Positions 20,428 to 30,344 are shown, counted from the stretch's first letter. The stretch: 64,000 bases of DNA from Serpentinimonas barnesii (GCF_000696225.1 NZ_BAWN01000024.1:1-64000), one strand, 5' to 3'. Notes: a model not told the origin generated them from the sequence alone. Numbers and translations: made by a program.

Positions 20428-22661
20428 GCTTTAGCCGACTGGGCCTTGACCTTGAGCCGCCAGGCGTGCAGCAGCGGCTCGGTGTAGCCGCTGGGCTGCT
20501 CGCAGCCCTTGAACACCAAGTCGAGCGCGGCCTGGTAGGCGGCCCCGTCGGGGTGCGCCAGCAGGCTGCGGTAGGCCGGGTCGGCGGCGTTTTGGGCATC
20601 GACCTTGGCCGCCATGCGGGCGAAGGTGGCGCGCACCTGGGCCTCGCTCACCACCCCGTGCAGCAGCCAGTTGGCCACGTGCTGGCTGGAGATGCGCAGC
20701 GTGGCGCGGTCTTCCATCAGGCCGATGTCGTTGATGTCGGGCACCTTGGAGCAGCCCACGCCCTGGTCCACCCAGCGCACCACATAGCCCAAAATGCCTT
20801 GGATGTTGTTGTCGAGCTCGGCCTGCTTGTCGGCCTCGCTCCAGTTGGGCTGCGCCGCCACCGGCACCGTGAGCAAGCCCTGCAGCAGGGCGGCGCGCTC
20901 GGCGTCGGCGTCGATGCGCTCCAGCTCTTGCTGCACCTCGGCCACATTCACCTGGTGGTAGTGCAGCGCGTGCAAGGTGGCGGCGGTGGGGCTGGGCACC
21001 CAGGCGGTGTTGGCACCGGCCTTGGGATGGGCGATTTTTTGTTTCAGCATCTCGGCCATCAGGTCGGGCATGGCCCACATGCCCTTGCCGATCTGGGCCC
21101 GCCCGCGCAAGCCCATCCCCAGGCCCACCAGCACGTTGTTGCGCTCGTAAGCGGCGATCCAGGCGCTGGACTTCATCTCGCCCTTGCGCACCATGGGGCC
21201 AGCCTGCATGGCGGTGTGCATCTCGTCGCCGGTGCGGTCCAAAAAACCGGTGTTGATGAAGGCCACGCGGCTGGCGGCGGCGGCAATGCAGGCCTTGAGG
21301 TTGACGCTGGTGCGCCGTTCTTCGTCCATGATGCCCAGCTTGACTGTGCTCTCGGGCAGGCCCAGCAAGCGCTCGACGCGGCCAAACAGTTCGGCGGCAA
21401 ACGCCACTTCCTGCGGCCCGTGCATCTTGGGCTTGACGATGTACACGCTGCCGCTGCGGCTGTTGCGGATCGGCTCGCCGCTGGGCAGGCGACCGTGGCC
21501 TTGCAGGTCGTGCAAGGCGATGGTGGTGGTCAGCACCGCATCTAGGATGCCCTCGGGGATTTCGCGCGCCACGCCTGCGGCATCGGTGTAGAGGATGGCC
21601 GGGTTGCACATCAGGTGCCCGACGTTGCGCACGAACAGCAGCGAGCGCCCGTGCAGGCGCAGCTCGCCGCCGTCGGGCCGGGTGTAGCAGCGGTCGGGGT
21701 TGAGGCCGCGCGTCAGGCTGATGCCGCCCTTGTCGAAGGTCTCGGTCAGGTTGCCGCGCAAAATGCCGAGCCAGTTGCGGTAGCCCAGGATTTTGTCTTC
21801 GGCATCGACGGCGGCGACCGAATCTTCCAAGTCCAGAATGGTCGAGAGCGCCGACTCCAGCACCACGTCGGAGATGCCGGCCGGGTCGGTGCGCCCGATC
21901 GTGGCCTGGCGGTCCAGCACGATTTCGATGTGGTTGCCGTGGTGCTGCAGCAGCAGCGCGCTCGGGGCCTCGGGTGCGCCCCGGTAACCCAGCAGCTGCT
22001 GCGGCTGGCGCAGGCCGGTCTGCTGGCCGTCGTCCAGTCTCACTTGCAGCGCCCCGGCGACGATGCGGTAGCCGCAAGCGTCTTGGTGCGACTCGATCGC
22101 CAGCGGGGCGGCTTGGTCTAGGAACTGGCGCGCAAAGGCGATCACGCGCGCGCCGCGCAGCGGGTTGTAGCCACGGCCGCGCTCGCAGCCCTCGGACTCG
22201 GGGATGGCGTCGGTGCCATAGAGCGCGTCGTAGAGCGAGCCCCAGCGCGCATTGGCGGCATTGAGCGCGTAGCGCGCGTTCAAAATCGGCACCACCAGCT
22301 GCGGCCCGGCCTGCAGCGCCAGTTCGGCATCCACATTGGCCGTGCTGGCGCGCACGCCGCTGGGCGCGGGCACCAGGTAGCCTATGCCTTCGAGGAACGC
22401 GCGGTAGGCCGGCATGTCGGTGATCGGGCCGGGGTGGGCGCGGTGCCAGCGGTCCAGCTCGGCCTGCAGGCGGTCGCGCTCGGCCAGCAGGGCGGCGTTT
22501 TTGGGCGCCAGATCGGTGACGATGGCCTCAAAACCGGCCCAAAAGGGGGCGCTGTCGATGCCGGTGCCGGGCAGCACCTCTTGGTTGACAAAGTCGTACA
22601 GGGCGCTGGCAACTTGCAGGCGGCCGGCGGCGGTGCGGGCGGTGGCGGGGGCGGTGGACAT
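20424..22661 (-). CDS. glcB: Malate synthase G
   Basis: 745 residues from the ATG at 22661, preceded by GGAG; isoform G is normally about 720-730. The enzyme condenses glyoxylate with acetyl-CoA to malate. Conserved parts include [38 protein letters not shown] and the catalytic region [14 protein letters not shown]. With glcEF in the same window it completes the route from glycolate to central metabolism, followed by PEPCK. It is divergent from a LysR regulator, with an operator-like inverted repeat in between. It ends overlapping the stop codon of the two-component-like gene. Confidence 0.96.
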
Positions 22662-22770
22662 GCAAAGCTCCAAAGGATGCGGACAAAGGGTGTATGCGAT
22701 GGGGCCTACTGTAGGGCATGGCGGGGCCCGCATTGGCGCGCTGGAGCCACCAGCAGACGTGACTTTTTTG

Positions 22771-22799
22771 TATGCAATAAGGCAAAATCAGCCTGCATA
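22771..22799. promoter_or_regulatory. LysR-type operator candidate between glcB and the LysR gene
   Basis: TATGCA at 22771-22776 and TGCATA at 22794-22799 are perfect inverted arms separated by 17 bases, centred in the 178-base divergent gap. Each arm contains the outer T and A of a T-N11-A-like LysR box. The AT-rich region also contains TTTTTT and AAAAT suited to promoters in both directions. The position suggests that the LysR protein controls itself and glcB. Confidence 0.45.
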
Positions 22800-22839
22800 A
22801 CCTCTGCTTAAGGGATCAATCTCACTGCCAGCCACCGCC

Positions 22840-23820
22840 ATGGACAAATTCAAAGCCCTGCAGACTCTGGTCGCGGTCGCCACCCGTGGCAGCCTAGCGG
22901 CTGCCGCGCGCGCCGAGGGGGTGGCAGCGGCCGTGATCGGGCGCCGGCTCGACGCGCTGGAGCAACATCTGGGCGTGCGGCTGCTGCTGCGCAGCACCCG
23001 GCGTCTGGCGCTCACCACCGAAGGCGCGGCCCTGCTGGAGCAGGCACAGCGTCTGCTGGCCGAGCTGGCCGAGGCCGAAGCCAGCGTCAGCGCCGGCGGC
23101 GCGCGCGCCCAAGGCCATTTGCGCCTCACGGCCCCGGCCGGCTTTGGGCGCCGCCATGTGGCCCCCCTGTTGCCTGACTTTCGCCAACAGCACCCGCAGG
23201 TGTCGCTCTCGCTCAACCTGAGCGACCGCGTCATCGACTTGGCCGCCGAGGGCTACGACTGCGCCGTGCGCGTGGGCGATTTGCCCGACTCTGCCTTGGT
23301 GAGCGTGCGCCTGGCCGACAACCACCGCCTGTGCGTGGCCGCCCCCAGCTACGTGCAGCGCCACGGCCAGCCACAGCACCCGACCGACCTGCAGCGCTTC
23401 GACTGCCTGGCCCTCACCTCCGAAGCCTCGCAGACGCGCGGCTGGGCCTTTCGGGCCACGCATGGGCCCCCAGCGGGCTCGGGCACTGCGCCCAACCCCA
23501 CACTGCTGCACGTGCGCCCGCGTGGTGCGCTCGACTGCACCGACGGCCAGGTGCTGTACGACTGGTGCCTGGCTGGCCACGGCATTGCCTGGCGCAGCGC
23601 CTGGGAGGTCCAAGCCGACGTGCAGGCCGGGCGCCTGCTGGAGCTGCTGCCCACCTATGCCGCCCCACCCAGTGGCATCTACGCCGTGTTCCCGCAGCGC
23701 AAGCACCTGCCGCTGCGCACCCGAGCGTGGATCGATTTCCTCAAGGCGCATTACGCCCAGCCGCTGTTTGGCTTGCGCGGTGGCTGGGGCGCAAGCGCTG
23801 CGACGCCGGAGCAAGGGTAA
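22840..23820 (+). CDS. LysR-family transcriptional regulator
   Basis: 326 residues. The N-terminal winged helix-turn-helix reads FKALQTLVAVATRGSLAAAA and continues to LGVRLLLRSTRRLALTTEG, clear LysR sequence. The co-inducer domain follows, with AEGYDCAVRVGDLPDSALVS and LDCTDGQVLYDWCLAGHGIAW, typical of the DsdC/CrgA-like LysR group. It is divergent from glcB, which is its most likely target together with itself. The inducer cannot be told from sequence; glycolate or glyoxylate is a guess based only on the neighbour. Confidence 0.9.
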   Translation: MDKFKALQTLVAVATRGSLAAAARAEGVAAAVIGRRLDALEQHLGVRLLLRSTRRLALTTEGAALLEQAQRLLAELAEAEASVSAGGARAQGHLRLTAPAGFGRRHVAPLLPDFRQQHPQVSLSLNLSDRVIDLAAEGYDCAVRVGDLPDSALVSVRLADNHRLCVAAPSYVQRHGQPQHPTDLQRFDCLALTSEASQTRGWAFRATHGPPAGSGTAPNPTLLHVRPRGALDCTDGQVLYDWCLAGHGIAWRSAWEVQADVQAGRLLELLPTYAAPPSGIYAVFPQRKHLPLRTRAWIDFLKAHYAQPLFGLRGGWGASAATPEQG

Positions 23821-23930
23821 GTCCCGATGGTGAATTGAATTTGCAAAGCTAGCATTTAATACCCTTACACCTACAGGTATCAGGTGCAGGGCCTTCAATT
23901 TGTCCACCCACCACATGCCGGAGCCCCCTC

Positions 23931-25205
23931 ATGAGCCCAACACCTTTGCCACATCCTTCACGGCGCCAGTTGCTGCACGGCGGAGCCGCCGTCGGCTTGG
24001 CCTTGCTCGCCACCGGCTGCGCCACCCCAATCGGTACGGCCAAGGCGCGCGTGGTGGTGGTCGGCGGCGGCTGGGGCGGCATAGGCGCGGCGCGCACGCT
24101 GGCCGAGAGTGGCCAAGTCGAGGTGACGATGCTGGAACCCCACCCCAGCTTCATGTCCAGCCCCATGAGCGCGCTCTACATCGCGGGCTTGAAGCCCCTG
24201 AGCTACCTCAACCACAGCTACCGCAACGTCGATCGCACCGGGGTGCGCCGGGTGCGCGAGCGCGCCACCGCAATCGACCGCAGCGCGCGCTTTGTGCAGA
24301 CCGAAACCCAGCGCCTGCCCTACGACTACCTGGTGCTCTCGCCCGGGATTGAATACATGGAAGAAAGCCTGCCCGGCTATGCCGAAGGCCGCGACCGACT
24401 GCCGGTGGGCTTTCGGGCCTTCGAGCACGAAGCGGTGCGCCAGCAGGCCGACGCCTTCCTGAGCCAAGGCGGGATTTACGTCATGACAGTGCCCCGGCCA
24501 CCGTACCGCTGCCCGCCTGCCGCCTACGAGCGCGCCTGCATGCTCGCCGAGCAGATGCAGCGCCGCCGCACCCGGGGCAAGATCGTCATCGTCGATGCCA
24601 ACTCCGACCCAACCCCGGCCCCCACCGCGCGCTCCATCGTACACGCCATGGAGACGCTTTACCCGAACGAAATCGAGTACCGGCGCGACCTCGTGCCCTC
24701 GCGCATCGACGCCGCACGGCGCGTCCTGAGCACCCCTGAGGGCGACATCAACTACACCGTGGCCAACATCATTCCCCCCATGCGCGCCCCGGGCCTGATC
24801 CGTCAGGCCGGCTTGGGGGAGCGCTGGGCCAGCGTGCATCTGCCGAGCTTTCGCAGCACGGCCGACCCCTTGGTCTATGTCATCGGCGACGCCCAAGGCT
24901 CCATCCTGCCCAAGAGCGGACACGTGGCCCACGGGGCCGGCATGCAGGTGGCCAAGGAAATCCTGGGGCTGGTCGCCGGCCGTCCGGAGCCGGCTCCGGC
25001 ACCCGGCACCACGGTGGCGCTGCCGGGCGGCATCTGCTGGGCCAAGGTGAATGAAAAGTCGGCCATCATGGTCAACGTCTCGGCCAGCATGCAAATCGGG
25101 CAGGCGGCGCGCCTGAGCTTCGAGGTCGATCCGCAGCACAACGCGCGCTCCAAACAGGGCTCGCTCGAATGGGCCCAGCTGATGTGGGGCACGATGCTCG
25201 GCTGA
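23931..25205 (+). CDS. Flavocytochrome c sulfide dehydrogenase-type flavoprotein (FccB/SoxF-like)
   Basis: 424 residues. The signal region has a twin-arginine start (PSRRQLLHGG), a hydrophobic stretch and LATGC at residue 30, which may be a lipobox. The FAD motif reads VVVVGGGWGGIGAARTL. The C-terminal FCSD flavin-binding domain is present. Cysteines at residues 194 (YRCPPAAYERA) and 369 (GGICWAK) match in position the redox disulfide pair of FccB, which sits next to the flavin in sulfide oxidation. No fccA or soxE cytochrome is adjacent. It therefore either partners a distant cytochrome or acts alone, as do sulfide:quinone-type relatives. Confidence 0.85.
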   Translation: MSPTPLPHPSRRQLLHGGAAVGLALLATGCATPIGTAKARVVVVGGGWGGIGAARTLAESGQVEVTMLEPHPSFMSSPMSALYIAGLKPLSYLNHSYRNVDRTGVRRVRERATAIDRSARFVQTETQRLPYDYLVLSPGIEYMEESLPGYAEGRDRLPVGFRAFEHEAVRQQADAFLSQGGIYVMTVPRPPYRCPPAAYERACMLAEQMQRRRTRGKIVIVDANSDPTPAPTARSIVHAMETLYPNEIEYRRDLVPSRIDAARRVLSTPEGDINYTVANIIPPMRAPGLIRQAGLGERWASVHLPSFRSTADPLVYVIGDAQGSILPKSGHVAHGAGMQVAKEILGLVAGRPEPAPAPGTTVALPGGICWAKVNEKSAIMVNVSASMQIGQAARLSFEVDPQHNARSKQGSLEWAQLMWGTMLG

Positions 25206-25234
25206 GGGCCAGCAGAGCCGCTGCGGCTGCACAC

Positions 25235-25882
25235 TCAAAACAGGCTGTGCAGCAGCAGCCCCGCCATGCCCCACATCATCAACGCCACCACGCCGTCGAG
25301 GGCGCGCCACAGGCGCAGCGAATTGAGCCGCTGCCCAAGCCAAAACGCCGCCCCACCCAACAGCAAAAACCACAGCAGCGAGGCGGTGGCCGCGCCCAAG
25401 CCAAAGTCGGGGCCGGCGGCACCCCATGCCAGCGAGGCGCTGCCGATCAGCACCGCCGTGTCGAGCCAGGCATGCGGGTTCAGCCACGAAAAAGCCAGCG
25501 CGGCCAGCACGGCTTGACGGCGCGAAATCGGGGCCGACGCTGCCGAAGTTGCCCCCATACCCACCGGGCCTGCAGCAGCCGTGGGCGGCTGCCAAGCGCG
25601 CTGAAACGCAAGCCAACCGTAAATCAGCAAAAACACCACCCCGGCCCCCACCAGCGCGCCGTGCAGCTTGTCCGACAAACCGCCCAACTGCGCCAGCCCC
25701 AGCACCCCGAGGGCGATCAGCGCCAGGTCGGCCAGCACGCACACCGCCACCGTCAGCCCCACGTGCTGGCGCTGCAGGCCCATGCGCAGCACATGGGCGT
25801 TCTGCGGCCCGATCGCCATGATCAGCGACAGGCTCAGCAGCAGGCCGGCGGCAAAGGCCGGGGTGGACAGGGTCAGGGTCAC
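25235..25882 (-). CDS. argO: LysE/ArgO-type amino acid exporter
   Basis: 215 residues starting at a GTG (25882) with GGAGAG seven bases upstream; an ATG further up has no such site. The LysE/ArgO signature SLSLIMAIGPQNAHVLRMGL is at residues 14-33, and AFSWLNPHAWLDTAVLIGS is in the middle. Six hydrophobic helices fit the family. ArgO exports arginine and its toxic analogue canavanine; LysE exports lysine as well. The gene is divergent from an ArgP-like regulator, the known controller of argO and lysE, which strengthens the call. Substrate choice between lysine and arginine is not resolved. Confidence 0.88.
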   Translation of the reverse strand: MTLTLSTPAFAAGLLLSLSLIMAIGPQNAHVLRMGLQRQHVGLTVAVCVLADLALIALGVLGLAQLGGLSDKLHGALVGAGVVFLLIYGWLAFQRAWQPPTAAAGPVGMGATSAASAPISRRQAVLAALAFSWLNPHAWLDTAVLIGSASLAWGAAGPDFGLGAATASLLWFLLLGGAAFWLGQRLNSLRLWRALDGVVALMMWGMAGLLLHSLF

Positions 25883-26016
25883 GCAAACTCTCCAGCAAGG
25901 GCAGGCAAGGGCAGGGGGTTGCAGCCAATCAAGGCCTAGGCAGGCACGGCGGCCAAACACCCGAGGCGCGCAAGTGGCAGCGCCTGCGCTTGAGTGTGCC
26001 CCAAGCCACAGCCTGG

Positions 26017-26066
26017 TTTAGTAGATTTAAATTAAATTGATTCGATTAAATTTAACTTGATAAAAT
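26017..26066. promoter_or_regulatory. AT-rich ArgP operator/promoter region between argO and argP
   Basis: About 50 bases of nearly pure A and T stand out against the roughly 68 percent GC background. They include an imperfect palindrome centred on TCGA (AATTGATTCGATTAAATT) and repeated TTTAAAT or ATTAAAT. The block lies between divergent argO and argP. It is the expected position and composition for the ArgP/LysG binding site and the -10 elements of both promoters. Confidence 0.6.
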
Positions 26067-26179
26067 GTGCGGGTCGGGGCTGTTGGGCTGCCCTACCCAT
26101 GCCCTACTGGTTCGTCTGCTCCCACTCCTGCACCCGCCGCCTCGTCCGCACGTCCCTACCCGCCACCGCCTGCCCACCC

Positions 26180-27106
26180 ATGCTCGACCCGCGCCAACTG
26201 CAAGCCCTCAGCGCCGTGGTCGAGCAGCGCAGCTTTGCCGCCGCCGCCCACGGCCTGTCGCTCACGGTGGCGGCGGTGTCCTTGCGCATCAAGGCGCTGG
26301 AGGAGTCGCTCGGCCAGCGCCTGCTGGTGCGCGGCAAACGGGTGCGCCCCACCGCCGCCGGGCAAAGCCTGCTGGCGCACGCCAAGCGGGTGCAACTGAT
26401 GGAGGCCGATTTGCTGGGGGCGCTTGCGGGATCGGCCCCGGGGCTGCAGCAGCGCGCGCACTGGCACAGCCTGTCGGTGGCGGTGAATGCCGATTCGGTG
26501 GCGAGCTGGTTCCTGCCCGGCGTCGCGCCCCTGTTGCTGCAGCAGCGCCTGCTGCTCGACGTCTGGATCGACGACCAGGACCACACCCACGACGCGCTGC
26601 ACAGCGGCGAGGTGCTGGGCTGCGTCAGCACCTTGGCGCAAGCCATGCCCGGCTGCCGGGCCGAGCCGCTGGGCACCATGCGCTACCGCTGCGTGGCCAC
26701 GCCCGAGGTGGCGCAGCGCAGCCACCATCCCGCCGGGGCGCTCTCGGTGCACCGCTTGCTGGAGTGGCCGGCCGTGATTTTCAACCGCAAAGACGCGCTG
26801 CAAGACCGCTTTCTGGCGCAGCACTTCGGCCTGCACCAGGCGCACTACCCGCGCCACTTCGCCCCGGCCATCGACGCCTTCGAGGCCGCGATCGAACTCG
26901 GGCTGGGCTGGGGCATGGTGCCCGAACTGCATCTGCAGCGCCGCCCAGCCAGCGCCACGCCGCTGGTGGACTTGCTGCCCGGGGCCACGGTCGAGGTGGC
27001 GCTGTACTGGCACCACTGGGCGCACGAGCCACTCAGCGCGCAGCGCCTGACCGAAGCCGTCAAAGCCGCGGCGGCGGCGGCGCTGGGACCTGTGCTGCCG
27101 GGCTGA
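26180..27106 (+). CDS. argP: ArgP/LysG-type LysR regulator
   Basis: 308 residues from the ATG at 26180. The N-terminus MLDPRQLQALSAVVEQRSFA and the following VAAVSLRIKALEESLGQRLL are characteristic of ArgP (IciA). ArgP senses lysine and arginine and activates the exporter gene. The effector domain contains SVAVNADSVASWFLPGVAPL and FNRKDALQDRF, both conserved in ArgP proteins. The gene is divergent from the exporter, with an AT-rich shared control region. Upstream in-frame codons are TTG-led and unlikely to be the start. Confidence 0.9.
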   Translation: MLDPRQLQALSAVVEQRSFAAAAHGLSLTVAAVSLRIKALEESLGQRLLVRGKRVRPTAAGQSLLAHAKRVQLMEADLLGALAGSAPGLQQRAHWHSLSVAVNADSVASWFLPGVAPLLLQQRLLLDVWIDDQDHTHDALHSGEVLGCVSTLAQAMPGCRAEPLGTMRYRCVATPEVAQRSHHPAGALSVHRLLEWPAVIFNRKDALQDRFLAQHFGLHQAHYPRHFAPAIDAFEAAIELGLGWGMVPELHLQRRPASATPLVDLLPGATVEVALYWHHWAHEPLSAQRLTEAVKAAAAAALGPVLPG

Positions 27107-27130
27107 AGTCGGCCAGACCCGGCACGCACG

Positions 27131-27166
27131 CTGCGGCTGGCCCCGACAAGCCCTAAAATCCCCCCA
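27131..27166 (+). promoter_or_regulatory. Possible argS promoter giving a leaderless transcript
   Basis: CTGCGG (27131-27136), a 17-base spacer and TAAAAT (27154-27159) form a reasonable sigma-70 promoter. The predicted start falls at or within a base or two of the argS ATG at 27166. There is no ribosome-binding site between them, only a run of C. Confidence 0.35.
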
Positions 27167-28869
27167 TGCTCAGTGTCAAATCCGAACTGCTCGCTGCCTT
27201 GGCGCACGAGCTGGAACGCCTCGCCCCCGGTGCCGCCCACTTGGCGCGCTTCGAGTCGCCCAAGCTCGCCGCGCACGGCGACTGGGCCTGCACCGCCGCC
27301 ATGCCGCTGGCCAAGCAGCTCAAAACCAACCCGCGCCAGCTGGCGCAGCAACTGGTGTCGGCACTGCAGGCGCAGCCGGCCTTTGGGCGCTGGGTGCAGG
27401 GGCTGGAGATCGCCGGCCCGGGCTTCATCAACCTGCGCCTGCAGCCCGCCGCCCAGCAGCAGGTGCTGCGCGAGGTGTTGCAGGCTGGGGCGCACTACGG
27501 TCAGCAGCCCAGCAACGGCCAGCGCGTGCTGGTCGAGTTCGTCTCGGCCAACCCGACCGGGCCGCTGCACGTCGGGCATGCGCGCCAGGCCGCCCTGGGC
27601 GATGCCATCTGCAACTTGCTGCACAGCCAAGGCTGGCAGGTGCACCGCGAGTTTTATTACAACGATGCCGGGGTGCAGATCGAAACGCTGGCGCGCAGCG
27701 TGCATTTGCGCGCCCAAGGCCGCAAACCGGGCGACCCCGACTGGCCCGAGGCCGCCTACAACGGCGAATACATCGCCGACATCGCCGCCGGCTTTCTGGC
27801 GCGCCAGACCGTGCGCGCCGACGACCGCAGCTACAGCGCCAGCGGCGACCCGACCGACCTCGACGGCATGCGCGAGTTTGCCGTGGCTTGGCTGCGCCAC
27901 GAACAAGACCTGGACCTGCAGGCGCTGGCGGTGCGCTTCGACCAGTACTACCTCGAATCCAGCCTCTACAGCAGCGGCCGGGTGGCGCAGACGGTGCAGC
28001 GCTTGGTCGAATCCGGCCACACCTACGAGCAAGACGGCGCGCTGTGGCTGCGCAGCACCGCTTTTGGCGACGACAAAGACCGGGTCATGCGCAAGTCCGC
28101 CACCGTGGCGGCCGACGGCAGCCCGATCGAGGGCGGCTACACCTACTTCGTGCCCGATGTGGCCTACCACATCGCCAAATGGGAGCGCGGCTACACCAAG
28201 GTGGTCAACATCCAGGGCAGCGACCACCACGGCACCATTGCGCGCGTGCGCGCTGGGCTGCAAGCGGCTGGGGTCGGCATCCCGAGCGGCTACCCCGACT
28301 ACGTGCTGCACACCATGGTGCGCGTGCTGCGCGGCGGGCAAGAGGTGAAAATCTCCAAGCGCGCCGGCAGCTACGTGACACTGCGCGACCTGATCGACTG
28401 GACCAGCCGCGACGCGGTGCGCTTTTTCCTGCTCTCGCGCAAGCCCGACACCGAATACACCTTCGACGTCGATCTGGCGGTGCAACAAAACAACGACAAC
28501 CCGGTTTACTACGTGCAATACGCCCACGCCCGCATCTGCTCGGTGCTGGCGGCTTGGGGCGGTGCGCCCGAGCATTTGCAAACCGTGGACCTCAGCCCCC
28601 TGCAAGGCCCGCAAGCGCAGGCGCTGCTGCGCCTGTTGGCGCGCTACCCCGAGGTGCTGAGCCACGCCGCCGCCGATTTTGCCCCGCACGACGTGAGTTT
28701 TTACCTGCGCGAGCTGGCCGCCGCCTACCACAGCTACTACGACGCCGAGCGGATTTTGGTCGATGACCCGCTGCTCAAACACGCCCGCTTGGCACTGGTT
28801 GCAGCCACCGCCCAAGTGCTGCACAATGGACTGGCGCTGCTCGGAGTGAGCGCGCCCGAGAAGATGTGA
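27166..28869 (+). CDS. argS: Arginine-tRNA ligase
   Basis: 567 residues. It charges tRNA-Arg. The class I HIGH signature appears in [19 protein letters not shown], and a KMSK-like KISKRAG lies near residue 398. The N-terminal Add1 domain and the C-terminal anticodon-binding DALR domain (from about residue 450) are both present. It begins a compact plus-strand run argS-SPOR-dsbA-lptA-lptB-rpoN that is common in betaproteobacteria. The stop TGA overlaps the ATG of the next gene by one base. Confidence 0.96.
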   Translation: MLSVKSELLAALAHELERLAPGAAHLARFESPKLAAHGDWACTAAMPLAKQLKTNPRQLAQQLVSALQAQPAFGRWVQGLEIAGPGFINLRLQPAAQQQVLREVLQAGAHYGQQPSNGQRVLVEFVSANPTGPLHVGHARQAALGDAICNLLHSQGWQVHREFYYNDAGVQIETLARSVHLRAQGRKPGDPDWPEAAYNGEYIADIAAGFLARQTVRADDRSYSASGDPTDLDGMREFAVAWLRHEQDLDLQALAVRFDQYYLESSLYSSGRVAQTVQRLVESGHTYEQDGALWLRSTAFGDDKDRVMRKSATVAADGSPIEGGYTYFVPDVAYHIAKWERGYTKVVNIQGSDHHGTIARVRAGLQAAGVGIPSGYPDYVLHTMVRVLRGGQEVKISKRAGSYVTLRDLIDWTSRDAVRFFLLSRKPDTEYTFDVDLAVQQNNDNPVYYVQYAHARICSVLAAWGGAPEHLQTVDLSPLQGPQAQALLRLLARYPEVLSHAAADFAPHDVSFYLRELAAAYHSYYDAERILVDDPLLKHARLALVAATAQVLHNGLALLGVSAPEKM

Positions 28870-29525
28870 TGCCCGCCCATCCACAACCCGCAAGCCACAC
28901 CCAGCCCCTGATGCACACCCATCCCCATACCCGCCATCGCGGCAGCACGCTGCTGGGTTTTGCCGCCGGCTTGCTGGTGGGCTTGGCGCTGGCGCTGGTG
29001 GTGGCGCTTTACGTCACCCGATCGGCCACACCCCTCGAAGACCGCAACGCCCAAGGGCCCGTGCCCTCGGCCGCCCAAGAGGCCGAACAGAACCGCAACT
29101 GGAACCCCAACGCCGGGCTCTCGACCCGCCCCGTCAGTCCGGCCGCTCTGCCCGAGGCTGCGGCACCAACCACGCCGGCAGGCCCAGCCCCCGGCGCCGC
29201 CACGCCCGCCGACCCGCTGGCCCAGTTGATCGAACAGCGCACCGCCGCTGCGGCCCCTCCTGCAGCCCCTGCTGCGGCTGCAGCCGCTGGCATCAGCTAT
29301 TTCGTGCAAGCCGGTGCCTTTGGCAGCGCCGAGGAGGCGCAAGCCCAGCGCGCCCGGCTCGCCATGTTGGGCTTGGAGGCCAGTGTGAGCGAGCGCACGC
29401 AAGACGGCCGATCGTTGTTCCGGGTCCGGCTGGGGCCCTTTGCCACCCAAGCCGAGGCCGACGCCGTCGGTCAGCGCCTGCAGGCGCAAAATGTGGAAAC
29501 CGCACTGGTGCGGGTGGCGCGCTAA
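28869..29525 (+). CDS. SPOR-domain cell-division protein (FtsN-like)
   Basis: 218 residues. A short cytoplasmic start is followed by one transmembrane helix (LLGFAAGLLVGLALALVVAL, about residues 32-54), a long Ala/Pro-rich periplasmic linker, and a C-terminal SPOR domain. The SPOR domain begins SYFVQAGAFGSAEEAQAQRA and ends RLQAQNVETALVRVA. SPOR domains bind denuded septal glycan, and FtsN-type proteins activate septal peptidoglycan synthesis. The start overlaps the argS stop, so translation is probably coupled. Position between argS and dsbA matches the FtsN-like gene in other Burkholderiales. Confidence 0.85.
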   Translation: MPAHPQPASHTQPLMHTHPHTRHRGSTLLGFAAGLLVGLALALVVALYVTRSATPLEDRNAQGPVPSAAQEAEQNRNWNPNAGLSTRPVSPAALPEAAAPTTPAGPAPGAATPADPLAQLIEQRTAAAAPPAAPAAAAAAGISYFVQAGAFGSAEEAQAQRARLAMLGLEASVSERTQDGRSLFRVRLGPFATQAEADAVGQRLQAQNVETALVRVAR

Positions 29526-29640
29526 GCCCGCCCGCACGCCAGTTGCAACGGCCGGTAAACACGCGGAACTTCAAGGCCCCACCTTCAGCCTCAGACTGGG
29601 CAGCCCCCAGGGCTTGCCCGATTCAGATCAAGGACGCACC

Positions 29641-30294
29641 ATGCACAGACGCCAATTTTCTCAAGCCTTGGCCGGCCTAGGCGGCCTCGTTGCCACCGGC
29701 AGTGCGATGCCACTGGGGGCCCAAACCCCAGCCGCAGCCCAGGCTTTTCGCGAAGGCACGCACTACCGCCGCTTGCGCCAACCGGCCCCAGTCGATGCAC
29801 CGGCCGGCCGCATCGAGGTGCTGGAGTTTTTTGCCTACACCTGCATCCACTGCTACAACTTTGTGCCCGTTTTCAAAGCCTGGAAGCGGACCGTGCCCGC
29901 CGACGTGGTGGTGCGCCATGTGCCGGTCGGCTTCACGCCCGAGTTCGAGCCGCTGCAGCGGCTGTTCTACACCCTGGAGGCCATGGGCCGCTTGGATAGC
30001 CACCACGAGCGCGTGTTCCAGGCCATCCACGGCACCCAGCGCCAACGCCTGCACAACGCCGAGACCATTGCCCAATGGGCCGCCAGCGCCGGGCTGGACC
30101 GGGCCCAGTTCACCCAAACCTACAACTCCTTTGCCGTGGTGGGCCGGGTGCGCCGCGCCACCCAGTTGCAAGACGCCTACCAAGTCGAGGGCACACCAGC
30201 GCTGGGCATAGCCGGGCGCTTCTACATCCCCGGCCAAGCCCAGCGCACGGTGCAGGTGGCCGACGCCCTGATCGCGCGGGTGCGGCGCGGCTGA
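29641..30294 (+). CDS. dsbA: DsbA-type thiol:disulfide oxidoreductase with CIHC active site
   Basis: 217 residues. A thioredoxin fold with a helical insert carries the active site at residues 68-71, reading TCIHCYNF. The cis-proline loop is VEGTPAL. DsbA oxidises pairs of cysteines in exported proteins. Two points are odd: the dipeptide between the cysteines is Ile-His instead of the usual Pro-His, and the signal peptide begins MHRRQFSQALAGLGG, with a twin-arginine look rather than an ordinary Sec signal. The gene lies 115 bases after the SPOR gene. AAGGA before the ATG supports the start. Confidence 0.88.
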   Translation: MHRRQFSQALAGLGGLVATGSAMPLGAQTPAAAQAFREGTHYRRLRQPAPVDAPAGRIEVLEFFAYTCIHCYNFVPVFKAWKRTVPADVVVRHVPVGFTPEFEPLQRLFYTLEAMGRLDSHHERVFQAIHGTQRQRLHNAETIAQWAASAGLDRAQFTQTYNSFAVVGRVRRATQLQDAYQVEGTPALGIAGRFYIPGQAQRTVQVADALIARVRRG

Positions 30295-30344
30295 GGCGGC
30301 ACCGGACCTTGGGTGGTGTCAATTCGTGGAGGTTGCGCATGGCC

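Noticed and set aside
26845-28893. A 682-codon minus-strand open frame opposite argS
   Set aside because: Antisense of argS, which has complete catalytic motifs; the long frame reflects codon bias.
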